A stretch of 64,000 nucleotides of DNA, from assembly GCF_900323885.1 (NCBI RefSeq), contig NZ_OOHJ01000018.1, forward strand, positions 3,893,001-3,957,000. The letters are read 5' to 3'. This DNA comes from [Actinomadura] parvosata subsp. kistnae (GTDB lineage Bacteria; Actinomycetota; Actinomycetes; Streptosporangiales; Streptosporangiaceae). The position numbers and the translations under genes are program-made. The notes below the pieces were generated by a model. That model had not been told where the DNA came from and ran no database searches. It was given only the letters and a program-made list of their open reading frames with translations. Numbering within the stretch: the stretch's first letter is position 1; each line of letters starts with the position of its first letter. Positions 49,671-59,287 of the stretch are shown here, one piece after another.

Positions 49671-49693
49671 ACCTCATCCGTCCTTCGCCACGA

Positions 49694-52600
49694 TCAGTCC
49701 TGTCCTGGCTGGTCAGCGCCCAGGAACGCCGTCTGCACCAGACGCGGCCCGTGGCGCCGGTCCAGCAGTTGCCCGCGCCCCGGCGGGAAGGGCTGGGGCC
49801 GGACGTTGCCGAACAGCATGCCCTCGTCCTTGTTGCCCGACAGGAGCAGCGCCGGCGTCGCCATGTCCTTCATCCGCTGGATGACGGGGTCGAACATGGC
49901 GCGGCCCGCGCCGCCCATCTGGCGGCTGAGCACGACGTGCAGGCCGATGTCGCGCGCCTGCGGCAGCAGCTCCACGAGGGGAAGCAGCGGGTTGGACGAG
50001 GTCGCCACGAGGTCGTAGTCGTCCACGACGATGTAGAGGTCGGAGCCCTGCCACCAGCTCCGGTCGCGCAGCTGCTGCGGCGTCAGGTCGGCCGGGGGCA
50101 GGCGGTTCAGCAGCGCGCCCCTGGCGTCGTTGATCAGCTCGGCCGCGGCGGCGCTGGAGGCGGCGTAGCCGATGCGGTGCTCGGTCGCCGCGGAGTCGAG
50201 CAGCGAGCGCCGGTAGTCGATCACGATCATCATGGCCTGGCTCGGCTGCTTCCTGCGCACCAGGCCCTCGGAGATGAGGCGCAGCAGGTTGGACTTTCCG
50301 CTCTCGTTCTCGCCGAACACGATGAAGTGCGGGTCGGCGTCGAAGTCCAGCGCCACGGGCGCCAGCGCCGCCTCGTCGATGCCGATCGGGATCCGGTCGG
50401 GGTCGTCGGGCAGCGACGCGGCGGGCAGGATCGCGGGCAGCAGCCTGACCTTCGGCGCCGCCGGGCCCTGCCACGAGTCGCGGACGGCCTGCACCAGCCC
50501 GCGCGCCCCGGCCGCCAGGTCGGAGACGTTCTGCACCCCGTCGATGCGCGGCAGCGCGCACAGGAAGTGGAAGCCGTCCTTGGTCAGGCCGCGCCCCGGC
50601 GCGCCCTCGGGCACGCTGACCGCCTTCTTCCTGCTGACCTCCGACTCGTAGGCGTCGCCGAGCTTGAGCTCGATCTTGGTGCCGAGCAGGTCGCGGATGC
50701 TGGGGCGGTACTCCGACCACTTGTTGGAGGCGGCGATGACGTGGATGCCGTAGCCGAGCCCGCGGGCCGCGATGTCGGTGATGACGGGCTCCAGCGAGTC
50801 GAACTCCTGCCGGAGCGTCAGCCAGCCGTCCACGACCAGGAACACGTCGCCCCAGCCGTCACCCTCGATCGTGCCCTCCTGACACATGCGCCGGTAGGCG
50901 GTCATCGACTCGACGCCGTGCGCGCCGAAGTCCCGCTCGCGCTGCTCCAGGATGCCGCTGACCTCGGCCACCGTGCGGCGGACCCGGTCGCCGTCGAGGC
51001 GGGCGGCCACGCCGCCCACGTGCGGCAGCCCCTCCAAGGAGGCCAGCGCGCCGCCGCCGAAGTCGAGGCAGTAGAACTGCACCTCGCGCGGGTCGTGCAG
51101 CAGCGCCATGCTCGCCACCAGCGTCCGCAGCACGGTGCTCTTGCCGCTCTGCGTGCCGCCGGCCACGCCCACGTGCCCGGCGCCGCCGGACAGGTCCAGC
51201 CAGAACGGGTCGCGGCGCTGCTCGAAGGGCTTGTCGATGATGCCGATGACGGCGTGCAGCTTGCCCCTGCCCGGCCAGCCGGCCGTGGTCAGGCCGTGCT
51301 CGGGGGTGACCGAGAGCGGCGGCAGCAGGTGCGCCAGGGTAGGCGGCTCGGCCAGCGGCGGCAGCCAGATGCGGTGCGCCGCGGGCCCGTGCCCGGCGAG
51401 CTGCCCCACCACGACGTCGAGGAGGCTGCGCTGGTTGCCGCCGGCCGGCTCGTCCTGGTCCTCCTCCGGCAGCTGCTGCGGGGCGGTGACCTCGGGGAGC
51501 GGCACGTGGGCCGGGCCGTACTCGACGACGTCGCGGATGGGGACCTGGCCGTCGGCCGAGACGGCCTGCGCCGGGTCCTCGTGGTACGGGCCGGAGACGT
51601 AGGCCGCCTTGAACCTCGTCATGCCGGTCGTGTCGAACTTGAGGTAGCCGTTGCCGGGCGCGGACGGCAGCTCGTACGCGTCCGCCACGCCGAGCACGAC
51701 CCGGCTCTCCATGGCCGAGAACGTGCGCAGGCCGATCCGGTACGACAGGTGCGTGTCGAGCCCGCGCAGCCGGCCCTCCTCCAGCCGTTGCGAGGCGAGC
51801 AGCAGGTGCACGCCGAGCGAGCGGCCCAGCCGGCCGATCATCACGAACAGGTCGATGAACTCGGGCTTGGCCGCCAGCAGCTCGCTGAACTCGTCGAGCA
51901 CGATGAACAGCGTCGGCAGCGGGCGCAGGTCGGCGCCCTGCTCGCGGGCGCGCTCGTAGTCGCGCAGGGAGGCGTAGTTCCCGGCGGCGCGCAGCAGCTC
52001 CTGGCGGCGCACCATCTCGCCGTGCAGCGCGTCGTGCATGCGGTCGACGAGGGGGAGCTCGTCCTCCAGGTTCGTGATCACGGCGGAGACGTGGGTGAGC
52101 GTCTCCAGGCCGAGGAACGTGGCGCCGCCCTTGAAGTCGACCAGCACGAAGTTGAGGATCTCGGGCGAGTGCGTGATCGCGAGCCCGAGCACCAGCGTGC
52201 GCAGCAGCTCCGACTTGCCCGAGCCGGTGGCGCCGATCACCAGCCCGTGCGGGCCCATGCCGCCCTGTGCCGACTCCTTGATGTCCAGCTCGACCACGCG
52301 CCCGTCGCTGCCGAGCCCGATGGGCACGCGCAGCCGGTTGCGGCCCGCCCTGGGCTGCCACGTGACGGCGGGCTGCACGCGGGCGGCGTCGCCGACGCCG
52401 AGCAGGTCGGTGAGCGTGGTGTTGGTGCCCAGCACGTCCTGCTCCTCGCCGCCGGAGCCGATCGAGGCGCGCAGCGGCGCGAGCTGCCTGGCCAGGCCCT
52501 CGGCCCGGTGGTAGTCGAGGGTGTCGGGGTCGCCCAGCCGGGTCGTGGACCGCTTGCCGGTGTGGTCGATCTTGACCATGTGGAAGCCGTCGGGCTGGAT

Positions 52601-53679
52601 CTCCAGCCGCAGCGTGCTGGCCTCCTCGACGGGCCCGGTGGCGTCGGACAGGTCGATGACGGTGACGCCCTGGATGGCGTCGGTGCCGAGCTGGGAGTCG
52701 TGCGGCACGTGCCCGCCGTCCACGATCACCACGTGGTACGGCAGCGCGTCCGCCGCCGTGCCGGGCCGGAACCTCGCGCGTTCCTTGAGCTCCTCGCCCA
52801 CGAGCTGGTCGAGCCGCGACAGGTCCTCGGCCATCAGCCGCACCTGCCCGGCCGCGTCCACCTGCTCGGGGTGCAGCGCGTGCGGCAGCCACTTCACCCA
52901 GTCCCAGTACGGCATCGACTCCTTGCCCGCGCACACGAGGATCCGCATGTCGTCGGGGGAGTGGAAGGTGACGAGCTGCGCGACCACGGCGCGGACGAGG
53001 CTGCGCGCGGCCCTGGGGTCGCCGGAGAGCCTGATGCGGGCGAAGGAGTTGAGCGCGACGGCGACCGGCAGGCCCGACACCGTGGAGTGCGCGCGCACGA
53101 ACCTGCGCAGGGCGCCGGCGGTCAGCGCGTCGAGGTCCTCGACGGGCTTGGAGTCGGGCGGGATGAGCTGCACGGCGAGCTTCTGCACGCCGGTGCCCAG
53201 GCGTACGGTGGCGAAGTCCTCGTCGCGGGGCGGCGCTCCCACAGGCGCGGGCCCATGGCCACCCACCAGAGCGTGTCGGGGGCGGGGCCGCTCCACTCCA
53301 GGGCCTCGCGCTGCTGGACGGCGGCCTTGCGGACGCGCTTGCGGATCTGGGCGAGGTAGCGGAAGTAGTCGCGGCGCAGGCCGTTGAGGCGGTTCTTGCG
53401 CTCTCCGGCGTTGCGGCCGAGCTGGCCGGCCGTCATGCCGAGCATCGAGACGGCGAACAGGCCGCTGGCCACGTACATGATCGGGCTGGAGTTGCCGCCG
53501 GCGGTGAACATGAGGGCCATGGCCGCGCCGCCCGCGAGCATCGGCACGTACATGAGGACGCCCGAGAGCCCGGCGGGCTGCACCTCGGGAATCTCCGGCG
53601 GGGACTCCAGGAGGATTTCCCCGCGCGGTGGTTTCGGACTGGGGCGGCGCTCGGGGCGACGAACAACAACAATGCTCAC
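49694..53679 (-). CDS. eccC: EccC, type VII secretion FtsK/SpoIIIE ATPase (apparent frameshift near N-terminus)
   Basis: About 1,330 residues over two frames. The first (53679-53122) gives the basic start VVVRRPERRPSPKP, two membrane helices and LWWVAMGPRLWERRP; the second continues with RDEDFATVRLGTGVQ. One extra C in the coding-strand C-run at 53227-53230 joins them. Three P-loop domains follow: GATGSGKSELL (near 52225), GGTQSGKSTVL (near 51150) and GENESGKSNLL (near 50300), so all three Walker A Lys residues are intact. EccC powers substrate recognition and export of WXG100 pairs. GTG at 53679 has AGGAGGG upstream. Divergent from eccD. Confidence 0.88.
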
Positions 53680-53780
53680 TGACGCGACAACCCTCCTGTC
53701 ACCTGAAACACTTTCTTACCAGACCTGCCGTCCCTATATGTTCGGCATGTCGGATTTAGCCAGCCGAACGTGGAGTGGCC
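53680..53780. promoter_or_regulatory. Divergent promoter region between eccC and eccD
   Basis: A relatively A+T-rich stretch with CCTATATGTT around 53733-53743. TATATG (53735-53740) can serve as a -10 box for eccD. The eccC ribosome site AGGAGGG is at 53690-53696 on the minus strand. No convincing -35 box or operator palindrome is visible. Confidence 0.35.
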
Positions 53781-55319
53781 GTGACCTCGCTCGCCCATCA
53801 GCCGATGCAGCCGATGCGTCCCATGCCACCGGGCGCTCCCATGCCACCCGGCGCTCCCATGCCGCCGGGAGGTCCCGTCCCGCCGGGTGGCGCGCTGCCA
53901 CCGGGGCCGGCGCTGCCGCCGGGCGCGCAGCCGGTGCCGCGCGGGCCGCTGGCGCCGCTGTGCCACGTCACGATCGTCGCCCCGCGCCGCCGCGTGGACC
54001 TGGCCCTGCCCGCCGACATCCCCCTGCCGCACGTGCTGCCGGGCCTGCTGCGTGCCGTCGGGGAGGGCGGCGGCGACGCCGGCTCGCCCGGCTGGGTGCT
54101 CCAGCGGCTGGGCGGCGCGCCGTTCGACCTGAGCCAGACGCTCGCCTCCCTCGGGGTGCTCGACGGCGAGCTGCTGTACCTGCGGCCACGCGAGCTGGCG
54201 CTGCCGCCCGCGCTCTACGACGACGTGGCCGACGTGGTCGCCACGGGCGTGAAGGAGAGCACGGGCAAGTGGGAGTCCCGCCACACCAAGGCGATGGGCA
54301 CGGGCGCGGCGGCCGTCCTGCTCGCGCTCGGCGCACCCGGGCTGGTGCTGTCGGGGAGCGAGCCGCTGGGCGTGACCGTGGTCGCCGGCCTGCTGGCCCT
54401 GCTGCTGCTCGGCGTGAGCACCGCCCTGTCGCGCGCGGTCGGCGACTCCTCCGCCGGCGCCCTGATCGGGTACGCCGCGTTGCCCTACGCCTTCCTCGCC
54501 GGCCTGTACGGGCTGCTCAGCGGCTCCACCCTGGCCGGGATCGGCGCCCCGCACCTGCTGGCCGCGCTCACCTGCACCGCGCTGGTGGCCACGCTCGGCG
54601 GCACCATGGTCGCCGGCGGCGTGGCGGGCTTCCTCGGCACGGCCATCGCCACGGTGGTGGGCGCGGTGGCGGCGGCCGTGGTCATGGTGTTCGGCGTCCC
54701 GGCCGCGGGCGCCGCGGCCATGGCCGTCACGCTGCTCATCTCGCTCAGCCCGCTGATCCCGTCCCTGTCGTTCAAGATCGCCAGGGTGCCGCTGCCCACC
54801 CTGCCCACCAACGCCGAGGAACTGCGCGCCGACAACCAGCGCCTGGACAGCGAGGCGGTGCTCGCCCGCACCGCCCAGGCCAGCCGGTACGCCACCGGCA
54901 TGGTCACCGGCATCGCCCTGACCGCGCTCGGCGCGCTGGCCTACCTGGTCACGGCGGCGACCTGGATGGCGATCGCGATGGCCGTCGTGCTCTCGCTGGT
55001 GATGCTGCTGCGCGCCCGCGTCTTCCACGGCGTCGGCCAGCGGCTCTGGCTGCTCGGCGTGGGGCTGGCCGGCCTGGTGGGCGTGGCGGTCGCGCTCAGC
55101 GTGGGCGCGGGCACGGTGGCCGCCGCCGCGGTCGTGATGGGCCTGCTCTGGGTGGCCATGCTGGTCGTCGGGCTGGGCCTGTGGCTGCCGTCGGGCAAGC
55201 TGTCGCCGTTCTGGGGACGGGCGGGCGAGATCGTGGACGTGATCCTGCTCATCGCCCTGTTCCCGCTCGCGCTGGGCGTGCTCGATGTCTACACCTGGAT
55301 CCGGGGGCTGGCGGGCTGA
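53781..55319 (+). CDS. eccD: EccD-like type VII secretion membrane protein
   Basis: A 512-residue protein with a Met/Pro-rich N-terminus (PPGAPMPPGAPMPPGG repeats), a YukD/ubiquitin-like cytosolic domain (VTIVAPRRRVDLALPADIPL ... LGVLDGELLYLRPR, about residues 55-135) and then about eleven membrane helices. This is the EccD plan; EccD forms the bulk of the ESX membrane channel. GTG at 53781 is chosen for GGAG five bases upstream; a GTG six bases earlier overlaps that site. Confidence 0.87.
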   Translation: MTSLAHQPMQPMRPMPPGAPMPPGAPMPPGGPVPPGGALPPGPALPPGAQPVPRGPLAPLCHVTIVAPRRRVDLALPADIPLPHVLPGLLRAVGEGGGDAGSPGWVLQRLGGAPFDLSQTLASLGVLDGELLYLRPRELALPPALYDDVADVVATGVKESTGKWESRHTKAMGTGAAAVLLALGAPGLVLSGSEPLGVTVVAGLLALLLLGVSTALSRAVGDSSAGALIGYAALPYAFLAGLYGLLSGSTLAGIGAPHLLAALTCTALVATLGGTMVAGGVAGFLGTAIATVVGAVAAAVVMVFGVPAAGAAAMAVTLLISLSPLIPSLSFKIARVPLPTLPTNAEELRADNQRLDSEAVLARTAQASRYATGMVTGIALTALGALAYLVTAATWMAIAMAVVLSLVMLLRARVFHGVGQRLWLLGVGLAGLVGVAVALSVGAGTVAAAAVVMGLLWVAMLVVGLGLWLPSGKLSPFWGRAGEIVDVILLIALFPLALGVLDVYTWIRGLAG

Positions 55320-55323
55320 GCGG

Positions 55324-55740
55324 TCAGTCGTCGTAGGGGTCGCGCTCGGCCAGCCGCCGCATCCGCAGGTTCCGCTCGGAGGTCTCGGCGGCGAACAGGT
55401 CGCGGAACTCCTCGAACTGGCGCTGGATGTCCTCCAGCCCGAGCTGGGCCTCGGGCACGCCCAGCACGCCGCGCGTCTGCCGGTCCTGGTCCTCCTGCGC
55501 CTGCCGGACGGCCTGCACCACCTCGTCCTGGAGGGCGGCGACGTCCAGGCGCAGGACGCGGGGCGCGAAGGTGACGCTCTGGAGGCGGCCGTCCGCGTCC
55601 ACGACCGCCTTGGTCAGCCCGCTGCGGCTCTCGCCCCTGCCGACGACCTCCCGCAGGCTCTGGGCGGCGTCCGCGAGGTCGCGCAGCTCGCGCTGGTTCT
55701 CCCGCATGAGCCGGTCGATGTCGTTCTCGGTGTAGTCCAT
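55324..55740 (-). CDS. YbaB/EbfC-like protein, copy 1
   Basis: A 138-residue protein: an N-terminal helix (ENQRELRDLADAAQSLREVV) then SGLTKAVVDADGRLQSVTFAP and LRLDVAALQDEVVQAVRQAQ, the helix-strand-strand-helix of YbaB-family DNA-binding proteins. ATG at 55740 is preferred to an upstream one. Its stop is four bases from the convergent eccD stop. YbaB-like genes are recurrent in actinobacterial type VII loci; their task there is not known to me. Confidence 0.75.
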   Translation of the reverse strand: MDYTENDIDRLMRENQRELRDLADAAQSLREVVGRGESRSGLTKAVVDADGRLQSVTFAPRVLRLDVAALQDEVVQAVRQAQEDQDRQTRGVLGVPEAQLGLEDIQRQFEEFRDLFAAETSERNLRMRRLAERDPYDD

Positions 55741-55865
55741 GGCATGCCACGCCATCGGCGGCCGGTTAACCGAAAGGGTTGCGGAACTGTCCGGACGCTG
55801 AATCTGGTGTGAAGATCACAGCAATTCGCCCGTTCACCGTCGAACGTGGACAACAATCGCGTTTT

Positions 55866-56192
55866 GTGGCGAATACTCAACAAGGTTCGGGCCAGGAGAT
55901 CTACGTCACGTCGTCCACGATCGCCCACACGCGCTCCCGCATGGACGACGAGCTGAAGCCGGCCGTGGAGCACATCCACGGGCTCCTGCCGATGACGACC
56001 GTGGACGGGCTCGGCTTCGGGCAGATCGGCGGCCTGTTCATCCAGGGCGCGTACGAGCAGTTCCGCACCTGGCTCGACACGACGCTCGGCGAGGCGGAGA
56101 CCTGCGTGCAGGAGTGCTCGACCGCGCTCGGCCGGGCCAGGCGCAACTGGCGGGCGGCCGAGGAGGCCAGCATGGTGAGGTACCGCGGCTGA
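55866..56192 (+). CDS. Small helical WXG-like protein
   Basis: A 108-residue protein (from GTG 55866; GTG 55809 is an alternative) with helices EIYVTSSTIAHTRSRMDDEL and IQGAYEQFRTWLDTTLGEAE and a late RARRNWRAAEEA. The size, overlap with the next gene (TGATG) and setting suggest an ESX-type secreted or partner protein. The usual Trp-x-Gly turn is absent, replaced near mid-protein by a Gly-rich GLGFGQIGGLF. Confidence 0.6.
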   Translation: MANTQQGSGQEIYVTSSTIAHTRSRMDDELKPAVEHIHGLLPMTTVDGLGFGQIGGLFIQGAYEQFRTWLDTTLGEAETCVQECSTALGRARRNWRAAEEASMVRYRG

Positions 56193-57154
56193 TGAGCACC
56201 CCCGACCCCTGGGCGCACACCCGCACCACCCCCAACCAGCCGGTACCGGGCAACCCGTACGCCACGCCCCCGGGCACGCCGACCACGCCGCCGGCGAGCG
56301 GGGGCTTCGGCCCCGCCCGCTATCCCGGCACGCCGGGCTTCGGCGGCCCCACGCCGGGCCCGTACAACACGCCGGCCCCCCAGCAGGCGGTCTCCGCGCT
56401 GCGCAATCCGTACCGGCCGGTCATCGGCGAGAGGGCTCTCGACGTCCTCAAGAAGGCCGGCCGGCTCACCGTGGGACTGGCGCCCTCCATCGCCATCGCG
56501 GGCGGCATGCTGGCCAACGAGCCCGGCATGGCGAGAGCGGTCAGCACCCTCGACAGCGGCATGTCCGCCCGGCTCGACGACGGCATCAAGCAGCTGCTGC
56601 CCCAGCTGCTCAACACGGCCAGGGACGGCTGGATCGCCCTCGACCGCGACGAGTACGAGAAGTGGATCTGGACCTTCCACCGCGAGATCGGCGCGCTGCG
56701 CAACGTCATCTCCAAGGGCGCCGGCATGCTCGACGAGGTCGCGGCCGGCTACCGGAGCTTCTGGACCTGGGTGCTGCGCGCGTCGCTGGCCGCGATCGGC
56801 CTGCTCGTCGTCGCCAAGAAGCTGCAGCGGGTGCCCAACACCTCCGTCTGGGGCCTGCTGCTGGAGCGCTACATCACCGGCACGGTGAACGTCTCCACGC
56901 TCTTCCTCGCCACCACGCTCGGCCACACGCTGAAGGAGGCCGGGGACGTGCTGTCGACCATGGTGAAGAAGCAGCACCAGTTCGGCTACATCACCCCCAG
57001 CGGCGACGCCGCGATCGACTTCCGGTCGGTGACCATCGACGCGAGCGAGTTCCCCTCCTTCGCCGAGCCCGACCCGCGCACCGGCCTGCCGCCCGGCTAC
57101 GAGGACTTCACCTGGGTCGAGCCGAAGCGGACGGAGACCACCGCGCAGCCCTGA
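56192..57154 (+). CDS. Membrane protein of the type VII locus with Pro-rich N-terminus
   Basis: A 320-residue protein. Residues 1-65 are Pro/Thr/Gly-rich and disordered. Two or three hydrophobic segments follow (VGLAPSIAIAGGMLA about 93-107; WVLRASLAAIGLLVVAKKL about 190-208; VSTLFLATTLGHTLKEA). A Trp-rich helix (EKWIWTFHREIGALRNVI) sits between them. I recognise no named family. The start overlaps the preceding gene by one base, so the two are coupled; possibly a membrane-bound partner of that protein. Confidence 0.65.
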   Translation: MSTPDPWAHTRTTPNQPVPGNPYATPPGTPTTPPASGGFGPARYPGTPGFGGPTPGPYNTPAPQQAVSALRNPYRPVIGERALDVLKKAGRLTVGLAPSIAIAGGMLANEPGMARAVSTLDSGMSARLDDGIKQLLPQLLNTARDGWIALDRDEYEKWIWTFHREIGALRNVISKGAGMLDEVAAGYRSFWTWVLRASLAAIGLLVVAKKLQRVPNTSVWGLLLERYITGTVNVSTLFLATTLGHTLKEAGDVLSTMVKKQHQFGYITPSGDAAIDFRSVTIDASEFPSFAEPDPRTGLPPGYEDFTWVEPKRTETTAQP

Positions 57155-57205
57155 CGGTAGGGTTGCGGCAGAACAGGGCTTTTGTGGCAGGTGAGGGGCG
57201 TGAGC

Positions 57206-57640
57206 ATGGAGCGGGAGTTCGGCGCACTCGACTTCGACAAGATCCTCAGGAACGCCGAGCAGCAGATGGCCCGCGTCGCCGAGCTGCGCAGCTCCATGGT
57301 CGAGCTGACCGGCCGGGCACAGGACGAGGACGGCCTCGTCACCGCCGAGTTCGGCGGCGGCGGCCTCAAGGACCTCGTCCTGCACCCGAAGGCCATGCGG
57401 CTCACCTCCGGCGAGCTGGCCGAGCGCATCAAGGCCGTCATCGAAGAGGCCGCCGCCGACCTGCAGCGGCAGCTGAGCGAGATGATGGAGGAGGCCTTCG
57501 GGGAGGAGAACCCGCTGCGGTTCGGACGAGACCCCGAGGGCGCGCTGGAGCAGGTCCGCCAGGCACAGGCGGCCTACGACCGGACCCACGAGGACCTCAT
57601 GGGCCAGCTCGACCGCATCCGGCAGCGCATGGAGGGCTGA
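57206..57640 (+). CDS. YbaB/EbfC-like protein, copy 2
   Basis: A 144-residue YbaB-like protein: first helix ILRNAEQQMARVAELRSSMV, strand pair DGLVTAEFGGGGLKDLVLHP, second helix SGELAERIKAVIEEAAADLQ, and an acidic C-terminal extension. ATG at 57206 has GAGGGG about eight bases upstream. It is 51 bases downstream of the membrane-protein gene. Its stop codon begins a block of degenerate tandem repeats. Confidence 0.75.
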   Translation: MEREFGALDFDKILRNAEQQMARVAELRSSMVELTGRAQDEDGLVTAEFGGGGLKDLVLHPKAMRLTSGELAERIKAVIEEAAADLQRQLSEMMEEAFGEENPLRFGRDPEGALEQVRQAQAAYDRTHEDLMGQLDRIRQRMEG

Positions 57641-57787
57641 GGCCCGCGGCCGCCCCAGCACGAGGCCACCCGCGCCCTGAGGCCGCCCCGGCACGAGGTC
57701 ACCCGTCCTGAGGCCCGAAGCCGCCCCGGCACGAGGTCGGTCGCGCCCTGAGGCCTGGGCCGCTCCGGCGCGAGGTCACGCGCGCCG
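57637..57787 (+). repeat. Degenerate ~31-42-bp tandem repeats after the second YbaB-like gene
   Basis: Four units each starting CTGAGGCC and containing GCCGC(C/T)CCGGC(A/G)CGAGG. The first unit includes the gene's own TGA; the block fills nearly the whole gap to the convergent gene. Confidence 0.75.
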
Positions 57788-57804
57788 GAGCCGCCGCGTC
57801 CGGC

Positions 57805-59265
57805 TCAGCCGATCTTGTCCGGGCCCGTTGGCGTGGGCACGTGCCACACGCTGGGCTCCGGGTCGTAGATGTCGCGCGTCTTCTCGCCGCCGTCGCTGCC
57901 CGGCGCGCCCGCGCCCGCCCCTGGCGGGTAGGCCATGAAGCCGGAGCCCGGCGTGGCGCCGCCGCGCAGGACCGCCGGGCTGGCCGCCGCCGCCGCGCCG
58001 CCGCCCGACGGGTACCACATGCCGCCGTTCACGCCCGGCTGGACCGCCGGGTTCGGTGTCGGCAGCGTGCTCGTCGGCGTCTGCGGCGTGGGGACGCTCG
58101 TGGTGGTCGGCGTGGTGGTCTGGTACGGGTTCGAGGTCGAGCCGGGGTTCGCCGTGGGCGTGGTGGTGCTGTCGGCCAGCTCGGTCCGGCCGTCGGCGCC
58201 GATCACCGGGGGCACGTCCCGCGCGGAGTCGCCCGGCGCCTGACCGGACGGCTGCTGGCCCTGGGTGCCGCCGGGCTGCTGTCCGGAGTCACCCGGGTTG
58301 GGGGTGGCGGAGCCGTCCTGGCCGTTCTGGCCCGGGGCCGCGGGATCCTGCGGCGTGCCACCGCCCGAGCCCGTCCCGGAGCCGCCCGAGCCCGCTCCTG
58401 AGCCTGCCCCTGAGCCGCCCGTGCCGCCCGTGCCGTCCGAGCCCGACCCGGAGCCGCCCGCGCCGGAGCCGGTGGCGCCGCCGCCCGATCCGGAGCCCGT
58501 GCCGCTCCCGGAGCCGTTCCCGCCGTCCCAGTACGTGACCGGGCCGCCGCCGGCGTCGCTGCCGCTGCCGACGTCGATCTTCTTGTTCTTCGTCAGGGCG
58601 ACGTCGAGCGGCGTGACGTTGGGCATCCGGAAGGACAACCCCTCCGCCATCCTGGCGTTCACCTCGGCGATCTCGTCGTTGAGGCGCTTCAGGTGGTTCC
58701 TGGCGATCTCGTCGGGGGTGAGGACGCCCGACAGGGACGGGTCGCCGAACGTCCCGCCGGCGGTGTTCTGGTCGAGCAGCGGCGGCGCGTACTCGGCACC
58801 GCCGGTGCCGCCGCTGCCGCCGGAACCTCCCGTACCGCCGGAACCCCCGGTGCCGCCGCCGTTGAGCATGCCGCCGCCGGCGTTCTCCTCCGGGGCGGCG
58901 GGCAGGGCCGCGCGGTACTCCCTGACCTTCGCGGCGTACTGCTTCATGGGGGTGCCGGTGTCATGCATCGCCGTGCCGAGCGCACCCGCGCTGGCGAACA
59001 GCACCCGCAGGCTCTCCAGCGCCTTGGTGGCGCCCTCGCCGCGCCAGACGTTCTTCAGCTCCTCGGCCGTCCGCCTCAGGGCGTCCTGGACGCCGTCCTC
59101 GCCCTTGATCAGCTTGGCCGCCTCGACGTAGCTCTGCCCGGCGGCCTCGATCCGGTCGGGATCGGTGCTGTTCAGCCAGGAGACGACCTGCTCCCGCGTC
59201 GTGCCCGCTCCAGGGTCGCTCTCGCCAAGGTAGGCGTAGAGCCTGATCGGCTGCCATTCACCCAT
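57805..59265 (-). CDS. Large WXG-like secreted-type protein with Gly/Ser- and Pro/Thr-rich tail
   Basis: A 486-residue protein. The N-terminal 125 residues are helical with ELKNVWRGEGATKALESLRV, a WxG turn. Then come Gly-rich runs (GGTGGSGGTGG), a short conserved helical segment (ARNHLKRLNDEIAEVNARMA, about 190-210), long Gly/Ser repeats (about 245-305) and a Pro/Thr-rich end. There is no Sec signal. The layout resembles PPE/LXG-like type VII substrates with low-complexity surface regions. It starts the minus-strand end of a chain of similar genes. Confidence 0.7.
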   Translation of the reverse strand: MGEWQPIRLYAYLGESDPGAGTTREQVVSWLNSTDPDRIEAAGQSYVEAAKLIKGEDGVQDALRRTAEELKNVWRGEGATKALESLRVLFASAGALGTAMHDTGTPMKQYAAKVREYRAALPAAPEENAGGGMLNGGGTGGSGGTGGSGGSGGTGGAEYAPPLLDQNTAGGTFGDPSLSGVLTPDEIARNHLKRLNDEIAEVNARMAEGLSFRMPNVTPLDVALTKNKKIDVGSGSDAGGGPVTYWDGGNGSGSGTGSGSGGGATGSGAGGSGSGSDGTGGTGGSGAGSGAGSGGSGTGSGGGTPQDPAAPGQNGQDGSATPNPGDSGQQPGGTQGQQPSGQAPGDSARDVPPVIGADGRTELADSTTTPTANPGSTSNPYQTTTPTTTSVPTPQTPTSTLPTPNPAVQPGVNGGMWYPSGGGAAAAASPAVLRGGATPGSGFMAYPPGAGAGAPGSDGGEKTRDIYDPEPSVWHVPTPTGPDKIG

Positions 59266-59287
59266 GGCTCAACAACCCCGCCACTTC

